64,000 bases of DNA. It comes from Candidimonas nitroreducens (GTDB taxonomy: Bacteria > Pseudomonadota > Gammaproteobacteria > Burkholderiales > Burkholderiaceae_B). Location of the stretch: contig NZ_NJIH01000003.1 of the NCBI RefSeq assembly GCF_002209565.1, positions 186,001 to 250,000 on the forward strand. The letters are read 5' to 3'. Position 1 is the stretch's first letter. Each line of letters begins with the position of its first letter. Both the position numbers and the translations under genes were made by a program. Below the pieces are notes generated by a model, which saw nothing but the letters and a program-made list of their open reading frames with translations, made no database searches and was not told the origin of the DNA. This document shows, one piece after another, positions 36,978 through 46,853 of this stretch.

Positions 36978-37766
36978 ATGAAACGCTTATGTTGCACGGT
37001 GGCCGCCGTTCTTGCTGCGGCTCAATTGCATGCAGCGCCGCTGGATCATGGGGCACTGGTGGTTTTTCCTACACGAGCGGGCGTGACGCAAGGCCTTTAC
37101 GTCCAGACGCCTTCGGCCAGCCCGCCACTCGTCGTGGTCATATATTGCGGGGGTGGCGGAATCCTGCGCTTGAACAGCGCCGGCCCTACACAGCTGCATG
37201 GCAATTTCGTGATCCGCACTGCGCATTATTGGGTCGACAAAGGATATGCCGCCGTGCTGGTCGATGCGCCGTCCGACCGGCAGTACAAGCCCATGGATGA
37301 CTACTACCGGCTGGGCAAGGATGCCCTGGCGGATCAGAGGTTCGTCATCGAACAGGTGCGCAAGCACTTCCCCCGCTCGAAGATTGTCCTGCTCAGCACC
37401 AGCCGCGGCACGGTAACGGTCGGCAACGTGCTTCAGCACGCGCCGGAACTGGCCGATCTATATGTGCTGACTTCACCCTTGTCGATCGCCGCGCGCGGCC
37501 CGGGTATTGCCAACCTGGCCGTGCCGCCGGCCATGCAGGGACGCACGCTGCTGGTTTCGAACAAGCATGATGCGTGCGATGTATCGCGGTATGACGGCGG
37601 CAAGCGCCTGGCCGAGCGCAATCATCTTGCTTTCATCACCGAAGAGTCCAGCAAGGGCGGCGGCAGCCCGAAGGCCGACTGCGGCGGGCATTCGCCTCAT
37701 GGTTTCCTGGGCGTCGAGGACAAGACCCTGAATGACATCAACAGCTGGATCAGACAAAAGCTGTAG
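36978..37766 (+). CDS. Exported alpha/beta-hydrolase-like protein
   Basis: 262 residues with a signal peptide (about 1-19, ending LHA). The body looks like an alpha/beta hydrolase: the elbow STSRGT (about residue 140; Ser in place of the usual first Gly), an Asp in SNKHDACD (about 200) and a late His in GGHSPHGFLGV (about 241-251). The CGGGG stretch near 50 may form the oxyanion region. Two Cys (DACD and ADCGG) may pair in the periplasm. Substrate unknown. The ATG at 36978 was selected because it opens the signal peptide. Confidence 0.7.
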   Translation: MKRLCCTVAAVLAAAQLHAAPLDHGALVVFPTRAGVTQGLYVQTPSASPPLVVVIYCGGGGILRLNSAGPTQLHGNFVIRTAHYWVDKGYAAVLVDAPSDRQYKPMDDYYRLGKDALADQRFVIEQVRKHFPRSKIVLLSTSRGTVTVGNVLQHAPELADLYVLTSPLSIAARGPGIANLAVPPAMQGRTLLVSNKHDACDVSRYDGGKRLAERNHLAFITEESSKGGGSPKADCGGHSPHGFLGVEDKTLNDINSWIRQKL

Positions 37767-37894
37767 GGCACGCGCTGCCGCAGGCCGGGGCCCGTAAAGA
37801 TCGTCGATTCATGCTCGGGATGTGCCACAAGATATCGGGTGCGCCTGCCGGGGACGCTGCGGGAATACGTCGGTGGGCGTCCGCAGATTCAGCC

Positions 37895-39460
37895 TCATTT
37901 TCCAATACAAAAGCTCGAAAAAATTTCCCCCAGCAAATCGTCGCTGGTGAACTGCCCGGTGATGGCGCACAGTTCGTTGTGCGCCAGGCGCAGTTCTTCA
38001 GCGAACAGATCCAATGCCTGGTCGTTGTTGCTGGCGTGGCCGGCGGCGAGGTCGATGTGTTGGGCGGCCAGCTGCAGGGCGCGCTGGTGACGCTCGCGGG
38101 CGAGCCAGGGGGATTCGGCGCCGGGGTTCCAGCCGGCTATGTCCAGCAGATGTTTGCGCAGGGCGTCCAGGCCGCGGCCGGTCTTGGCTGAAATTCCCAA
38201 CGTGGACGGGGAATGTATGCTGGCGGGCCCCGGGATGTTGGGTGGAACAGGGTGAGTGGTAGTGGACGAGACAGATGCGCCAGTAGAAGTTTCCGAGGAG
38301 GCGGGAACGGTGCTGTTATTGGCGTCGGTGTCGGAACGGGAGCGAACGCCGCCGCCGGTTCGGGCATCGACACTGGCACGGATTCCCGTACTGTCTGCCT
38401 GCGCGGCCAGCATCGTGGCCTGCTCGTCGGGCGCCAGCAGATCGATCTTGTTGTAGACGGTCAGCACCGGGGTGTGCGCCGGCAGGCGCCGCACGATGGC
38501 GCGGTCGAGTTCGTCGCCGGGGCGGCGGGCGTCCTGCAGATGCAGGATGACGTCGGCTTTTTCGATTTCGGCCCAGCTGCGTGCTATGCCCAGGCTTTCC
38601 ACGGTGTCTTCGGTGTCGCGCAGGCCGGCGGTGTCGACGATGTGCAGCGGCACGCCGTCGATATGGATCTGCTGCGCGACCTTGTCGCGCGTGGTGCCGG
38701 CGATGGGCGTGACGATGGCGACGTCATCGCCGGCCAACGCGTTCAGCAGGCTGGACTTGCCGACGTTGGGCTGGCCCGCGAGCACGACGTGTAGCCCGGT
38801 GCGCAGAATCATGCCCTGGCGGGCCAGGGCGATGAGGGCGCGCAGGTCGTCCTGGATGTGCTGCAGGGCGGGGCGCGCCTGGTATTTTTCCAGGAAGTCG
38901 ATTTCTTCTTCGGGGAAGTCGAGCGTGGCCTCGACCAGCATGCGCAGGCGCACGACTTGGTCTGCCAGTGTGTTGACGCGAGCGGAGAAGGCGCCGCTGA
39001 GCGAGGCCATGGCGCTGCGTGCGGCGGCCTCGGAAGAGGCGTCGATCAGGTCGGCGACGGCCTCGGCCTGGGCGAGGTCGAGCCTTTCGTTGAGGAATGC
39101 GCGCTGGGTGAATTCGCCGGGTTCGGCGTGGCGCAGGCCGAGATCCGCACCGGCTTCCAGGCAGCGCCGCAACAGGCGCTGCAACACGGCGGGGCCGCCA
39201 TGGCCCTGCAGTTCCAGCACGTCTTCGCCGGTGTAAGAGTTGGGCCCCTTGAAGTACAGGGCGATGCCGGCGTCTATGGGCTGGCCCGCGGCGTCGTTGA
39301 ACGGCAGATAGTGGGCGTGGCGCGGCGCCAGTGTGGTGCCGCCGAACAGTCTGTCGATCAGCAGTGCGAGCTCGCGGCCCGAGACGCGCACTACGCCTAT
39401 GCCGCCACGGCCCGGGGCGGTGGCGATGGCGGCGATGGGGTCGCTGGCGAAGGTTGTCAT
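37895..39460 (-). CDS. mnmE: tRNA modification GTPase MnmE with a large insertion
   Basis: 521 residues against about 454 in E. coli. The N-terminal tetrahydrofolate-binding domain ([20 protein letters not shown]), helical domain and G domain are present, with GQPNVGKSS (G1), TTRD (G2), DTAG (G3), NKID (G4) and the C-terminal CIGK ending with the essential Cys. The extra length is a Ser/Thr/Pro-rich run between NKID and SAKTG (G4-G5), coded by about 38201-38395. It works with MnmG on wobble uridines. Here it is separate from the rpmH-yidC cluster. The ATG at 39460 was chosen over 39511. Confidence 0.96.
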   Translation of the reverse strand: MTTFASDPIAAIATAPGRGGIGVVRVSGRELALLIDRLFGGTTLAPRHAHYLPFNDAAGQPIDAGIALYFKGPNSYTGEDVLELQGHGGPAVLQRLLRRCLEAGADLGLRHAEPGEFTQRAFLNERLDLAQAEAVADLIDASSEAAARSAMASLSGAFSARVNTLADQVVRLRMLVEATLDFPEEEIDFLEKYQARPALQHIQDDLRALIALARQGMILRTGLHVVLAGQPNVGKSSLLNALAGDDVAIVTPIAGTTRDKVAQQIHIDGVPLHIVDTAGLRDTEDTVESLGIARSWAEIEKADVILHLQDARRPGDELDRAIVRRLPAHTPVLTVYNKIDLLAPDEQATMLAAQADSTGIRASVDARTGGGVRSRSDTDANNSTVPASSETSTGASVSSTTTHPVPPNIPGPASIHSPSTLGISAKTGRGLDALRKHLLDIAGWNPGAESPWLARERHQRALQLAAQHIDLAAGHASNNDQALDLFAEELRLAHNELCAITGQFTSDDLLGEIFSSFCIGK

Positions 39461-39852
39461 GGCGTGTGGTGGATGAGTATCTGGCGTGGCCACGCGGTAG
39501 CCTGCGATCAAGCCCTGCTGTGGCCGGAATCGGTGCCGCGCCCCCGATCCGCATCCATGAAATTATGTCTGCGCACACATGGCGGCGTTGCAGCTTGGCG
39601 CGAAAGCTGGCGGCTGTTGCTGCGTCTTGGGTCTCGGCTTGCGCACCAATCCGTCAATTTTATAGTGGGCGCGAAGTCGGGGCCACGACGCCGGTGGACA
39701 CTGGCGGACTAGCGGAATTGTAAATGGATGCGCCGGTCTTGCTCTTGGCAAACCGATCCGGCTTGGACGATGGGCCGTGCTCGGCTATTCTGGCGGCATT
39801 GCACCGCGGCGGGCGGGATGCTGCCGATCTGCCGGCACTATACGGAACCATC

Positions 39853-42800
39853 ATGTACTTCGACACCAGACTCTGGGCCATGACGCGCGGGACGCGGCTG
39901 CGCATTGCGCTATGTGCCTTGCTGGGCCTGCTCGGCCTGGCCGCGGGCATCGCCCGCTTCGCCTTGCTGGGGCGGTTCCTGGCGCTGTTGTTCGCCGGTG
40001 CGCCGGTGGCGGCGTTGTGGCCGCCATTGGCGGGCACGGCGGCGGTCATCGTATTGCGCGGCCTGTTCGAACATTGGCTGAACACACAGGCCAATGCCAA
40101 CGCGGCGCGCATCCAGGAGCGCCTGCGCGCGCGGCTGTACGACAAGATCGTGGAGCTGGGGCCGGCGTGGTTCGGCGGACAGCGCACCGGCGGGGTGATG
40201 CTGGCCGTCATCGACGGGGTCGAGCAGCTGCAGGTGTTTTTCGGGCGCTACCTGCCGCAATTGTTCGTGGCGGCCTGCGCACCGGTGATGATCTTCGCCT
40301 TCATCGCCTGGTGGGACTGGCCGGTGGCTCTGGTGCTGCTGGTGGCGGCACTCATTACCCTGATAATGCCGTTGGCCTCGCATCGCGCCAACCGTGTGGC
40401 GGCGCAGGGGCGGCAGCAGGCTTTCAAGGAATTCGGCGAGGAATTCCTGGATGCGGTGCAGGGCCTGCCCACGCTCAAGGCCTTCGGGCAGAGCCGCGCC
40501 TGGGGCGAACGCCTGGCACGGCGCGCGCGGGCGCTTTCGGACAACACGTTCAAGGTGCTGGGACGCGAGGTCTCGGCGCGCTTCCTGACCGATCTGGGCA
40601 TTACGCTGGGCGCGGCCGCCGCGCTGGCTCTGGGTGCTTGGCGCGTGTCGCACGGGCAGATGACGCTGGCGGCCTTGCTGGTGGTGCTGATGGCCGGCAC
40701 GGAAATATTCCGCCCCTTGCGCGACCTGCGTTCGGTGCTGCACAGCGGCATGGCCGGCCAGTCTGCCGCGGCCAGTGTGCACGAACTGCTCGACGCCGTA
40801 AGCACCGCGCCGCGCGCTGCCGCGGGGGCGGGCGGTTTGCGTGCCGGGCCCGACGGCCTGGCGCTGGCGCTGCGCAATGTGACGTTCGGGTATCCAGGGG
40901 CGCAAGCCGCCACGCACCGTGGGCTGAGTTTTTCGGTGGCGGCGGGCGAACGGGTCGGCATCGTCGGCCCCAGCGGCGCGGGCAAGTCGTCGCTGGTGCA
41001 ATTGCTGCTGCGGCTGTACGACCCGCAAGAGGGCACCGTCGAGATCGACGGCACGGATCTGCGCCGGCTCGATCCGCAGGCGGTGCGCGCGCTGATTTCG
41101 GTGGTGGCGCAGGACAGCATGTTGTTCCACGGCACGGTCGAGGAAAACCTGATGCTGGCGCGCCCAGGTGCAACGCGCCAGCAAATGGAGGCGGCGGCCC
41201 TTGCGGCCAATGCGCACGACTTCATCATGCAACTGCCGCAAGGCTATGCCACGGTGCTGGGCGAGCGTGGCGCCCAGCTTTCGGGCGGCCAGCGCCAGCG
41301 CCTGGCGATTGCCCGTGCGCTGCTGCGCGATGCGCCCATACTGATCCTGGACGAGGCGTTGTCTTCGGTGGACGCCGCCAACGAGGCCGAGATCCAGCAG
41401 GCCCTGGATCGCCTCAGCCGCGGCCGTACCACGCTGGTGCTGGCGCACCGTTTGTCTAGCGTCGTCAATGCGGATCGCATTCTGGTGCTGGACGGCGGTC
41501 AAGTGGTTGAAACGGGAACGCATGCCAGCCTGATGAGGGAGGACACGCTGTATCGGCGCCTGATGGGGGCGCAGGATGGCGAGCTGTCGGTGGGCGAACG
41601 CGACGCTATTGCGGCGCAAGGCGCGCGCCCGCATGAAGGCAAGCGTGCCGCCGCGGATGTGGATGCGGGCGAGCGGTCGTCCGTGGTGCCGCCATTGGAC
41701 GAAGATGCGCAGCGGGCCAAGCCGGGCAAGCTCGTGCATACGCTGTTGGAGATCATACGGCCCTGGCGCCGCAGCTTCGCCGTAACCGTGGTCAGCGGCA
41801 TCGGCCGCGTGGTGGCGTTTATTGGCGTCTCGGCGCTTAGCGCGTTGATCATTGCGCATCTGAAGGACGGCACACCATACAATGCACTGCTGGCGGGCTT
41901 GTTCGTCGCGGCGCTGGCCGCCGCCACCTTGCATTGGATCGAATCGTGGCTGGCGCATTCCATCGCCTATCAGCTGCTGGCCGAGATGCGCATTGCGCTG
42001 TACGACAAGCTCGAAGCCCTGGCGCCGGCGTATCTGCTGCGGCGCCGTTCGGGCGATTTGGTCGGCCTGGCCACGCAGGACGTGGAAACGGTGGAATACT
42101 TTTTCGCCCACACGGTTGCGCCGGCTTTCGTGGCAGTGCTGGTGCCGCTGGTGGTGTTGATCATTCTTGGCATTAGCGCCTGGCCCTTGGTGTTCGCGCT
42201 GCTGCCGTTCCTGGCGTGGGCGGCGGCCACGCCGGTGCGCAGCCGCGCGCGCGTCGACGCCATGGGCACGCGCGCCCGCAAGGGGCTGGGTCTGCTCAGC
42301 GCCCATCTTTCCGAGACCATCCAGGGCCTGCCCGATCTGCTGTCGTTCTCGGCCACGGGCCGGCGCCGCGATGCCTTCCTGGCTTTGCTGCGCCGCTATC
42401 AGGCCACGCGGCTGGCCTTGCTGGCCGACCTATCGCGCCAAAGCGCCTTGCTGGAAATCGCCACTGGCCTGGGAGGCCTGTCCGTCGCCGCGGTGGGAGC
42501 ATGGTGGGTGATGCAGGGCCATCTTGCGGCCGCGACGCTGCCGCTGTTGATTTTGCTGTCGGTCGCAGCCTTCCTGCCGGTGTCCGAAATCGCGCAGGTG
42601 AGCCGCCAGCTGGCCGATACGCTGGCGTCCACGCGGCGCCTGCGCGCCGTGCACGACGAGCCCGTGGCGGTTACCGATGGCACGCAGGCGCCGCCCTTGC
42701 GCGCGGGTGGCCTGCCAGTGGATTTCGACCACGTGTCGTTCACCTATCCCGGCCGCCACGCGGCGGCGCTGGACGGGGTCAGCCTGAGCCTGCCGGCGGG

Positions 42801-43455
42801 CGCCACCCTGGCGCTGGTGGGCCCCTCGGGGGCTGGCAAGAGCACAATCGCCAGCCTGCTGCTGCGCTTCTGGGATCCGGTGCAAGGCGTCTTGCGCATC
42901 GACGGCGTGGATCTGCGCGATCTGACGCTTGAGGCGCTGTATGCCCGTATCGCACTGGTGGCGCAGGACACCTGGCTGCTCAACGGTACGCTGGAAGACA
43001 ATATCCGCCTGGCGCGGCCCGACGCGGATCTTGCCGATGTGCAGCGCGCGGCCGAACAGGCGGCGCTGGGGGGCTTCGTGGCGACGCGCCCCGAGGGGCT
43101 GGCCACCCGCGTCGGAGAGCGTGGCGTGGCCTTGTCGGGCGGCCAGCGCCAGCGCATCGCCATTGCCCGGGCGTTCCTGCGCGATGCACCGATACTGGTG
43201 CTGGACGAGGCAACCTCGCATCTGGATGCGGTCAGCGAGGCGCAAGTCCACGAGGCCCTGGCAGTCCTGATGCGCAACCGCACCACCTTGATCATCGCGC
43301 ATCGCTTGTCCACGGTGCGGCAGGCCGACGCCATTGCCGTCGTCGACCGCGGCCGCATCGTCGAGCATGGTACGCACGAGCAATTGCTGGTGCGCGGCGG
43401 TGTCTATGCGCAGCTGGTCAGCCGCCAACTGGCGGCGGCGCGCCAGGCGGCATAG
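39853..43455 (+). CDS. Fused double ABC exporter, CydDC-like
   Basis: 1200 residues holding two complete half-transporters in one chain: membrane domain 1 (about 1-310), ATPase 1 with Walker A GPSGAGKSS (near 372), LSGGQ (near 476) and LDEALSS; then membrane domain 2 (about 610-900), ATPase 2 with GPSGAGKST (near 990), LSGGQ (near 1094) and LDEATSHLD. The first half has the YLPQ and VEQLQ features of CydD and the second looks CydC-like, so export of cysteine/glutathione for cytochrome bd is possible; a general type IV exporter is the alternative. No cydAB is in the window. The ATG at 39853 was chosen; an upstream start at 39724 adds unlikely sequence. Confidence 0.85.
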   Translation: MYFDTRLWAMTRGTRLRIALCALLGLLGLAAGIARFALLGRFLALLFAGAPVAALWPPLAGTAAVIVLRGLFEHWLNTQANANAARIQERLRARLYDKIVELGPAWFGGQRTGGVMLAVIDGVEQLQVFFGRYLPQLFVAACAPVMIFAFIAWWDWPVALVLLVAALITLIMPLASHRANRVAAQGRQQAFKEFGEEFLDAVQGLPTLKAFGQSRAWGERLARRARALSDNTFKVLGREVSARFLTDLGITLGAAAALALGAWRVSHGQMTLAALLVVLMAGTEIFRPLRDLRSVLHSGMAGQSAAASVHELLDAVSTAPRAAAGAGGLRAGPDGLALALRNVTFGYPGAQAATHRGLSFSVAAGERVGIVGPSGAGKSSLVQLLLRLYDPQEGTVEIDGTDLRRLDPQAVRALISVVAQDSMLFHGTVEENLMLARPGATRQQMEAAALAANAHDFIMQLPQGYATVLGERGAQLSGGQRQRLAIARALLRDAPILILDEALSSVDAANEAEIQQALDRLSRGRTTLVLAHRLSSVVNADRILVLDGGQVVETGTHASLMREDTLYRRLMGAQDGELSVGERDAIAAQGARPHEGKRAAADVDAGERSSVVPPLDEDAQRAKPGKLVHTLLEIIRPWRRSFAVTVVSGIGRVVAFIGVSALSALIIAHLKDGTPYNALLAGLFVAALAAATLHWIESWLAHSIAYQLLAEMRIALYDKLEALAPAYLLRRRSGDLVGLATQDVETVEYFFAHTVAPAFVAVLVPLVVLIILGISAWPLVFALLPFLAWAAATPVRSRARVDAMGTRARKGLGLLSAHLSETIQGLPDLLSFSATGRRRDAFLALLRRYQATRLALLADLSRQSALLEIATGLGGLSVAAVGAWWVMQGHLAAATLPLLILLSVAAFLPVSEIAQVSRQLADTLASTRRLRAVHDEPVAVTDGTQAPPLRAGGLPVDFDHVSFTYPGRHAAALDGVSLSLPAGATLALVGPSGAGKSTIASLLLRFWDPVQGVLRIDGVDLRDLTLEALYARIALVAQDTWLLNGTLEDNIRLARPDADLADVQRAAEQAALGGFVATRPEGLATRVGERGVALSGGQRQRIAIARAFLRDAPILVLDEATSHLDAVSEAQVHEALAVLMRNRTTLIIAHRLSTVRQADAIAVVDRGRIVEHGTHEQLLVRGGVYAQLVSRQLAAARQAA

Positions 43456-43870
43456 CTGCGCGCCTGTCTGTACGGCCTGCGGCTTCTGGCGCCGGCACAA
43501 GAGCATGCCGCGCGGATAAGGCCGGTTCATAAGGCCTATGCCGGCGCTGCGTAGCCATTGCGTTGCGCGGGCCGGTCGCGGTCGTGGCCATGGCCGTGGT
43601 TCAAATAAGCATTATTAGAAATCGCTAATGTGTTCGGCCCCGCCGTAACGCAATAATTTGCGCTGCCCATCGAAGGCCGCTGCGTGCGCTGCGCGAGCCG
43701 AGGCTGTTCGCGAAGAACTGTCGCATGTCCGCGTTTGTTTCGCGGCGCGATGCCGTGTCGACGCGCACAGGCCCGCGGCTTGCTCCATTGTGCGCGCGAC
43801 TCGGGTGCTTTCCCGCAGCGGGAGGGCAGTGACGGCGAATTCAAAATTTTCAATAACGGACGGAGACTAT
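43456..43870. other. Intergenic region upstream of porin gene
   Basis: A 415-base stretch without a believable gene. The AT-richer part near 43600-43660 is the likely promoter area of the porin gene. I see no clear operator or terminator. Confidence 0.5.
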
Positions 43871-44917
43871 ATGGGTATCAGGAAGCCAGTATTGGCCGGC
43901 TGCATCGTGGCCGCGGCACTGTGTGCGAGTGGCGCGGCCTGCGCCGCTTCCAGTGTCGAGCTGTACGGCCAGGTCGATGCGTGGATGGGTGCGCAGAAGA
44001 GCCCCGGTGGGTACGATCGTTCATGGACGCAGGGCGGCGGCGGCATGTCGACCTCGTACTGGGGCCTGAAGGGTTCCGAGGATCTCTCCGGCGGCTGGCA
44101 TACGGTGTTTGCCCTGGAGGATTTCTATAGGCCGCAGACCGGCTCGATGGGCCGCTATGACGGCGACGCTATGTTTTCCCGCAATGCCTATGTGGGGCTG
44201 CAAAGCGATACCCTGGGCAAGGTGACGCTCGGCCGGCTGACGACGCCTTATTTCGTGTCCACGATACTGTTCAATCCCTTCGTCGATTCATACACTTTCT
44301 CGCCCATGGTGTTCCACACCTATATGGGCATGTCGGGCCAGGGCATAGTGGGCGATTCGGGCTGGAACCACGCCGTCATGTATTCGACGCCGTCCGTCCA
44401 CGGGCTGACGGCCAATGTGATCTACGGCTTCGGCAATGACGAGAATCATTCGGGGCAGAACAAGTGGGGTGCCAATGCGTTGTATTTCCATGGCCCGTTT
44501 TCGGCAACCCTGGCCTACCAGCGGGTGGATTTCGACAGTACCCCCGGCGACCTCGACAACCTGGCGCCCGGCTTTCGCCGCCAGCAGGCCGCGCAGGCCG
44601 GTGCGGCCTACGACTTCGGCTGGGCCAAGCTGTACGCCCAATACCAGTACATCAGGAATGTCATCAGCGGCGGCGACGTGACGATGAACGGTGGACAGGC
44701 AGGCGTGTCGGTACCGTTGGGCGGCGGCTCGGTGATGGCGTCTTATGCCTATACGGCCAGCGGCGGTGCGAGCGACGTCAAGCGCAATACCTGGGCACTG
44801 GGCTACGACTACGCCTTGTCGAAGCGCACCGATGTCTACGCAGCCTACTTCTTGGACAAGATCACCGGCTTGTCGCACGGCGACACCTTCGGCGTGGGGA
44901 TCCGCAGCAAGTTCTAG
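43871..44917 (+). CDS. Gram-negative (Neisseria-type) outer-membrane porin
   Basis: 348 residues with a signal peptide (cleavage likely after SGAACA, about residue 26). The mature chain starts SSVELYGQVDAWM, the typical first strand of betaproteobacterial porins, has alternating beta strands throughout and ends in Phe (GVGIRSKF), the outer-membrane assembly signal. It should form trimeric 16-stranded channels. GGAG sits seven bases before the ATG. It stands alone between the ABC exporter and catalase genes. Confidence 0.95.
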   Translation: MGIRKPVLAGCIVAAALCASGAACAASSVELYGQVDAWMGAQKSPGGYDRSWTQGGGGMSTSYWGLKGSEDLSGGWHTVFALEDFYRPQTGSMGRYDGDAMFSRNAYVGLQSDTLGKVTLGRLTTPYFVSTILFNPFVDSYTFSPMVFHTYMGMSGQGIVGDSGWNHAVMYSTPSVHGLTANVIYGFGNDENHSGQNKWGANALYFHGPFSATLAYQRVDFDSTPGDLDNLAPGFRRQQAAQAGAAYDFGWAKLYAQYQYIRNVISGGDVTMNGGQAGVSVPLGGGSVMASYAYTASGGASDVKRNTWALGYDYALSKRTDVYAAYFLDKITGLSHGDTFGVGIRSKF

Positions 44918-44941
44918 GCGGCTTGTGGCCGCAGGGCGCAA

Positions 44942-44971
44942 GGCCGCGCGCACGAACCGGGGCGCGCGGCC
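44942..44971 (+). terminator. Possible terminator hairpin after porin gene
   Basis: A perfect 10-bp GC stem (GGCCGCGCGC / GCGCGCGGCC) with a 10-base loop, 25 bases after the porin stop. There is no T-tract, so it may be only a 3' stabilising hairpin. A second hairpin lies at 45026-45055, before the convergent catalase end. Confidence 0.45.
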
Positions 44972-45084
44972 CTGGCGTGCATCGACGGTTTGTATCGGTG
45001 ATGAGACTGCATAAGTCCGCCCGCTGGGCGCTCCGCGGCGAGCCGAGGAGCGCCCCATGCGGTGGCTAGGCGAGCGGAGATGAG

Positions 45085-46512
45085 CTACAGCCCCAGCGCT
45101 GCCTTGACGCCGGCGCCATAGGCCGGGTCGGCCTTGGTGCAGTGCTCTATGTGGCGCAGTTGTATCTCGCGCGTGACCCCGCCTATGGCCCTGGCGGTGT
45201 TCTCGAACAAGGCCTGCTTCTGGGCATCGCTCATCAGCCGGAACAGGGCGCCGGGCTGCGAGTAGTAGTCTTCGTCCACCCTGTGGTTCCAGTGGTCGGC
45301 GGCGCCTTCCAGCGACAGGGGCGGTTCGCGGAACTCGGGCTGCTCCTGCCATTCGCCCTGGGCATTGGGCTCATTGCCGGTGATGCCGCCGTAGTTGCCG
45401 TCCACGCGCATGGCGCCGTCGCGGTGGAAGCTGTGGAACGGACACTTGGGCGCATTGACCGGAATCTGGTGGTGGTTGACGCCCAGGCGGTAGCGCTGCG
45501 CATCGCCGTAAGAAAACAGCCGCGCCTGCAGCATGCGGTCGGGCGAGAAACCTATGCCCGGCACCACATTGGCCGGGTTGAACGCGGCCTGCTCGATCTC
45601 GGCGAAAAAGTTGTCGGGGTTGCGGTTCAGCTCCAGTACGCCGACCTCGATCAGGGGGTAGTCCTTGTGCGGCCACACCTTGGTCAGGTCGAAGGGGTTG
45701 AGGTGGTACGTGCCGGCCTCTTTTTCGGGCATGATCTGCACGTACAGTGTCCAGCGCGGGAAGTCTTGGTTCTCGATGCTTTCGAACAAATCGCGCTGCG
45801 AACTTTCGCGGTCGTGCCCGACGAGTTCGGCGGCCTGCGCGTCGGTCAGGTTCTGTATGCCCTGTTGCGTCTTGAACGTGAACTTCACCCAGTAGCGTTC
45901 GTTGCGGTCATTGATGAAGCTGAAGGTATGGCTGCCGAAGGCGTGCATGTGGCGGAAGCCGCGCGGAATGCCGCGGTCGCTCATGACGATGGTGACCTGG
46001 TGCAGGGCCTCGGGCAGGCCGGTCCAGAATTCCCAGTTGTTCTGGGCGCTGCGCATGCCGGTGCGCGGATCGCGCTTGACGGCGTGGTTCAGGTCGGGAA
46101 ATTTCAGCGGATCGCGGAAGAAGAACACCGGCGTGTTGTTGCCGACCAGATCCCAATTGCCTTCTTCGGTATAGAACTTCATGGCCACGCCGCGAATGTC
46201 GCGCTCGGCATCGGCCGCGCCGCGTTCACCGGCAACTGTGGAGAAGCGCATCAACACGGGGGTTTCCTTGCCGACGGCCGAGAAGATCTTGGCGCGCGTG
46301 TATTGCGTGATGTCGTGGGTGACTTTGAATGTGCCGAAGGCGCCCGCGCCCTTGGCATGCATGCGCCGTTCGGGGATGACCTCGCGGTCGAAGTGAGCGA
46401 GTTTTTCGATCAGCCACACGTCCTGCAGCAGCGCGGGGCCGCGCGGGCCGGCTGTGAGGATGTTCTGGTTGTCGGCAACGGGGGCGCCCGCTGCGGTGGT
46501 GAGCTTTTTCAC
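45085..46512 (-). CDS. Haem catalase (small-subunit, clade 3 type)
   Basis: 475 residues, typical of monofunctional small-subunit catalases. The distal His is in [10 protein letters not shown], the Asn in [13 protein letters not shown], and the proximal haem Tyr in the [12 protein letters not shown] motif. It converts hydrogen peroxide to water and oxygen in the cytoplasm. The start is a GTG with a strong AGGAGG six bases upstream. No OxyR gene is adjacent. The 3' fragment of the SDR gene (70-bp repeat) lies 240 bases upstream of its start, so the SDR gene was probably once its direct neighbour. Confidence 0.96.
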   Translation of the reverse strand: MKKLTTAAGAPVADNQNILTAGPRGPALLQDVWLIEKLAHFDREVIPERRMHAKGAGAFGTFKVTHDITQYTRAKIFSAVGKETPVLMRFSTVAGERGAADAERDIRGVAMKFYTEEGNWDLVGNNTPVFFFRDPLKFPDLNHAVKRDPRTGMRSAQNNWEFWTGLPEALHQVTIVMSDRGIPRGFRHMHAFGSHTFSFINDRNERYWVKFTFKTQQGIQNLTDAQAAELVGHDRESSQRDLFESIENQDFPRWTLYVQIMPEKEAGTYHLNPFDLTKVWPHKDYPLIEVGVLELNRNPDNFFAEIEQAAFNPANVVPGIGFSPDRMLQARLFSYGDAQRYRLGVNHHQIPVNAPKCPFHSFHRDGAMRVDGNYGGITGNEPNAQGEWQEQPEFREPPLSLEGAADHWNHRVDEDYYSQPGALFRLMSDAQKQALFENTARAIGGVTREIQLRHIEHCTKADPAYGAGVKAALGL

Positions 46513-46853
46513 TGGTGACCTCCTGTTGTGGAAGCGGGTGGAATCGGCGCCCTGGGTTTTCTGCGGATTCCCGCTAAAGGGCGCCGGCGGGGAACCGGAA
46601 GGCTGTATGCCGGGCTTGTGCTTAGGTTAGCCGGCAGGGGTTTAAAAACAAAGGCAATTAATTCTAATAATCCAATAGTCAACAACTATTCTCGTGCTGG
46701 GGAATGCGTGCATATTCAATTTCCAGTCGTGGGATCGCAGTCTTTCTGGATGCTTATCCCCGGCCTACGAACGGCATCTTGGTGGCCATGACGGTCATGA
46801 ACTGCACATTGGCCTCGAGCGGAGGATCGGCCAGCGGATGCACGATGCTAGTC
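46513..46853. other. Catalase upstream region with copy of an SDR gene 3' end
   Basis: A 341-base stretch without an intact gene. The part next to catalase (46513-46752) should hold its promoter. At 46753-46822 lies a 70-base copy of the end of the SDR gene at 55799. Between the repeat and the LysR gene, similarity to the SDR gene falls away at once. Confidence 0.75.
46753..46822 (-). repeat. 70-bp direct repeat, left copy
   Basis: Identical base for base to 55798-55867. Read leftward it codes for the last 22 residues of the SDR protein ([20 protein letters not shown] and on to the stop). After 46822 the two copies diverge, with only scattered matches. It marks the left edge of the 9-kb accessory block. 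Confidence 0.95.

Noticed and set aside
39910-42306. Open frame of 798 codons opposite the ABC exporter
   Set aside because: Full overlap with a clear double ABC protein and no domain of its own.
46753-46822. The 70-bp repeat as an insertion-sequence end
   Set aside because: It is in direct, not inverted, orientation, codes for the end of the SDR protein and has no transposase nearby.
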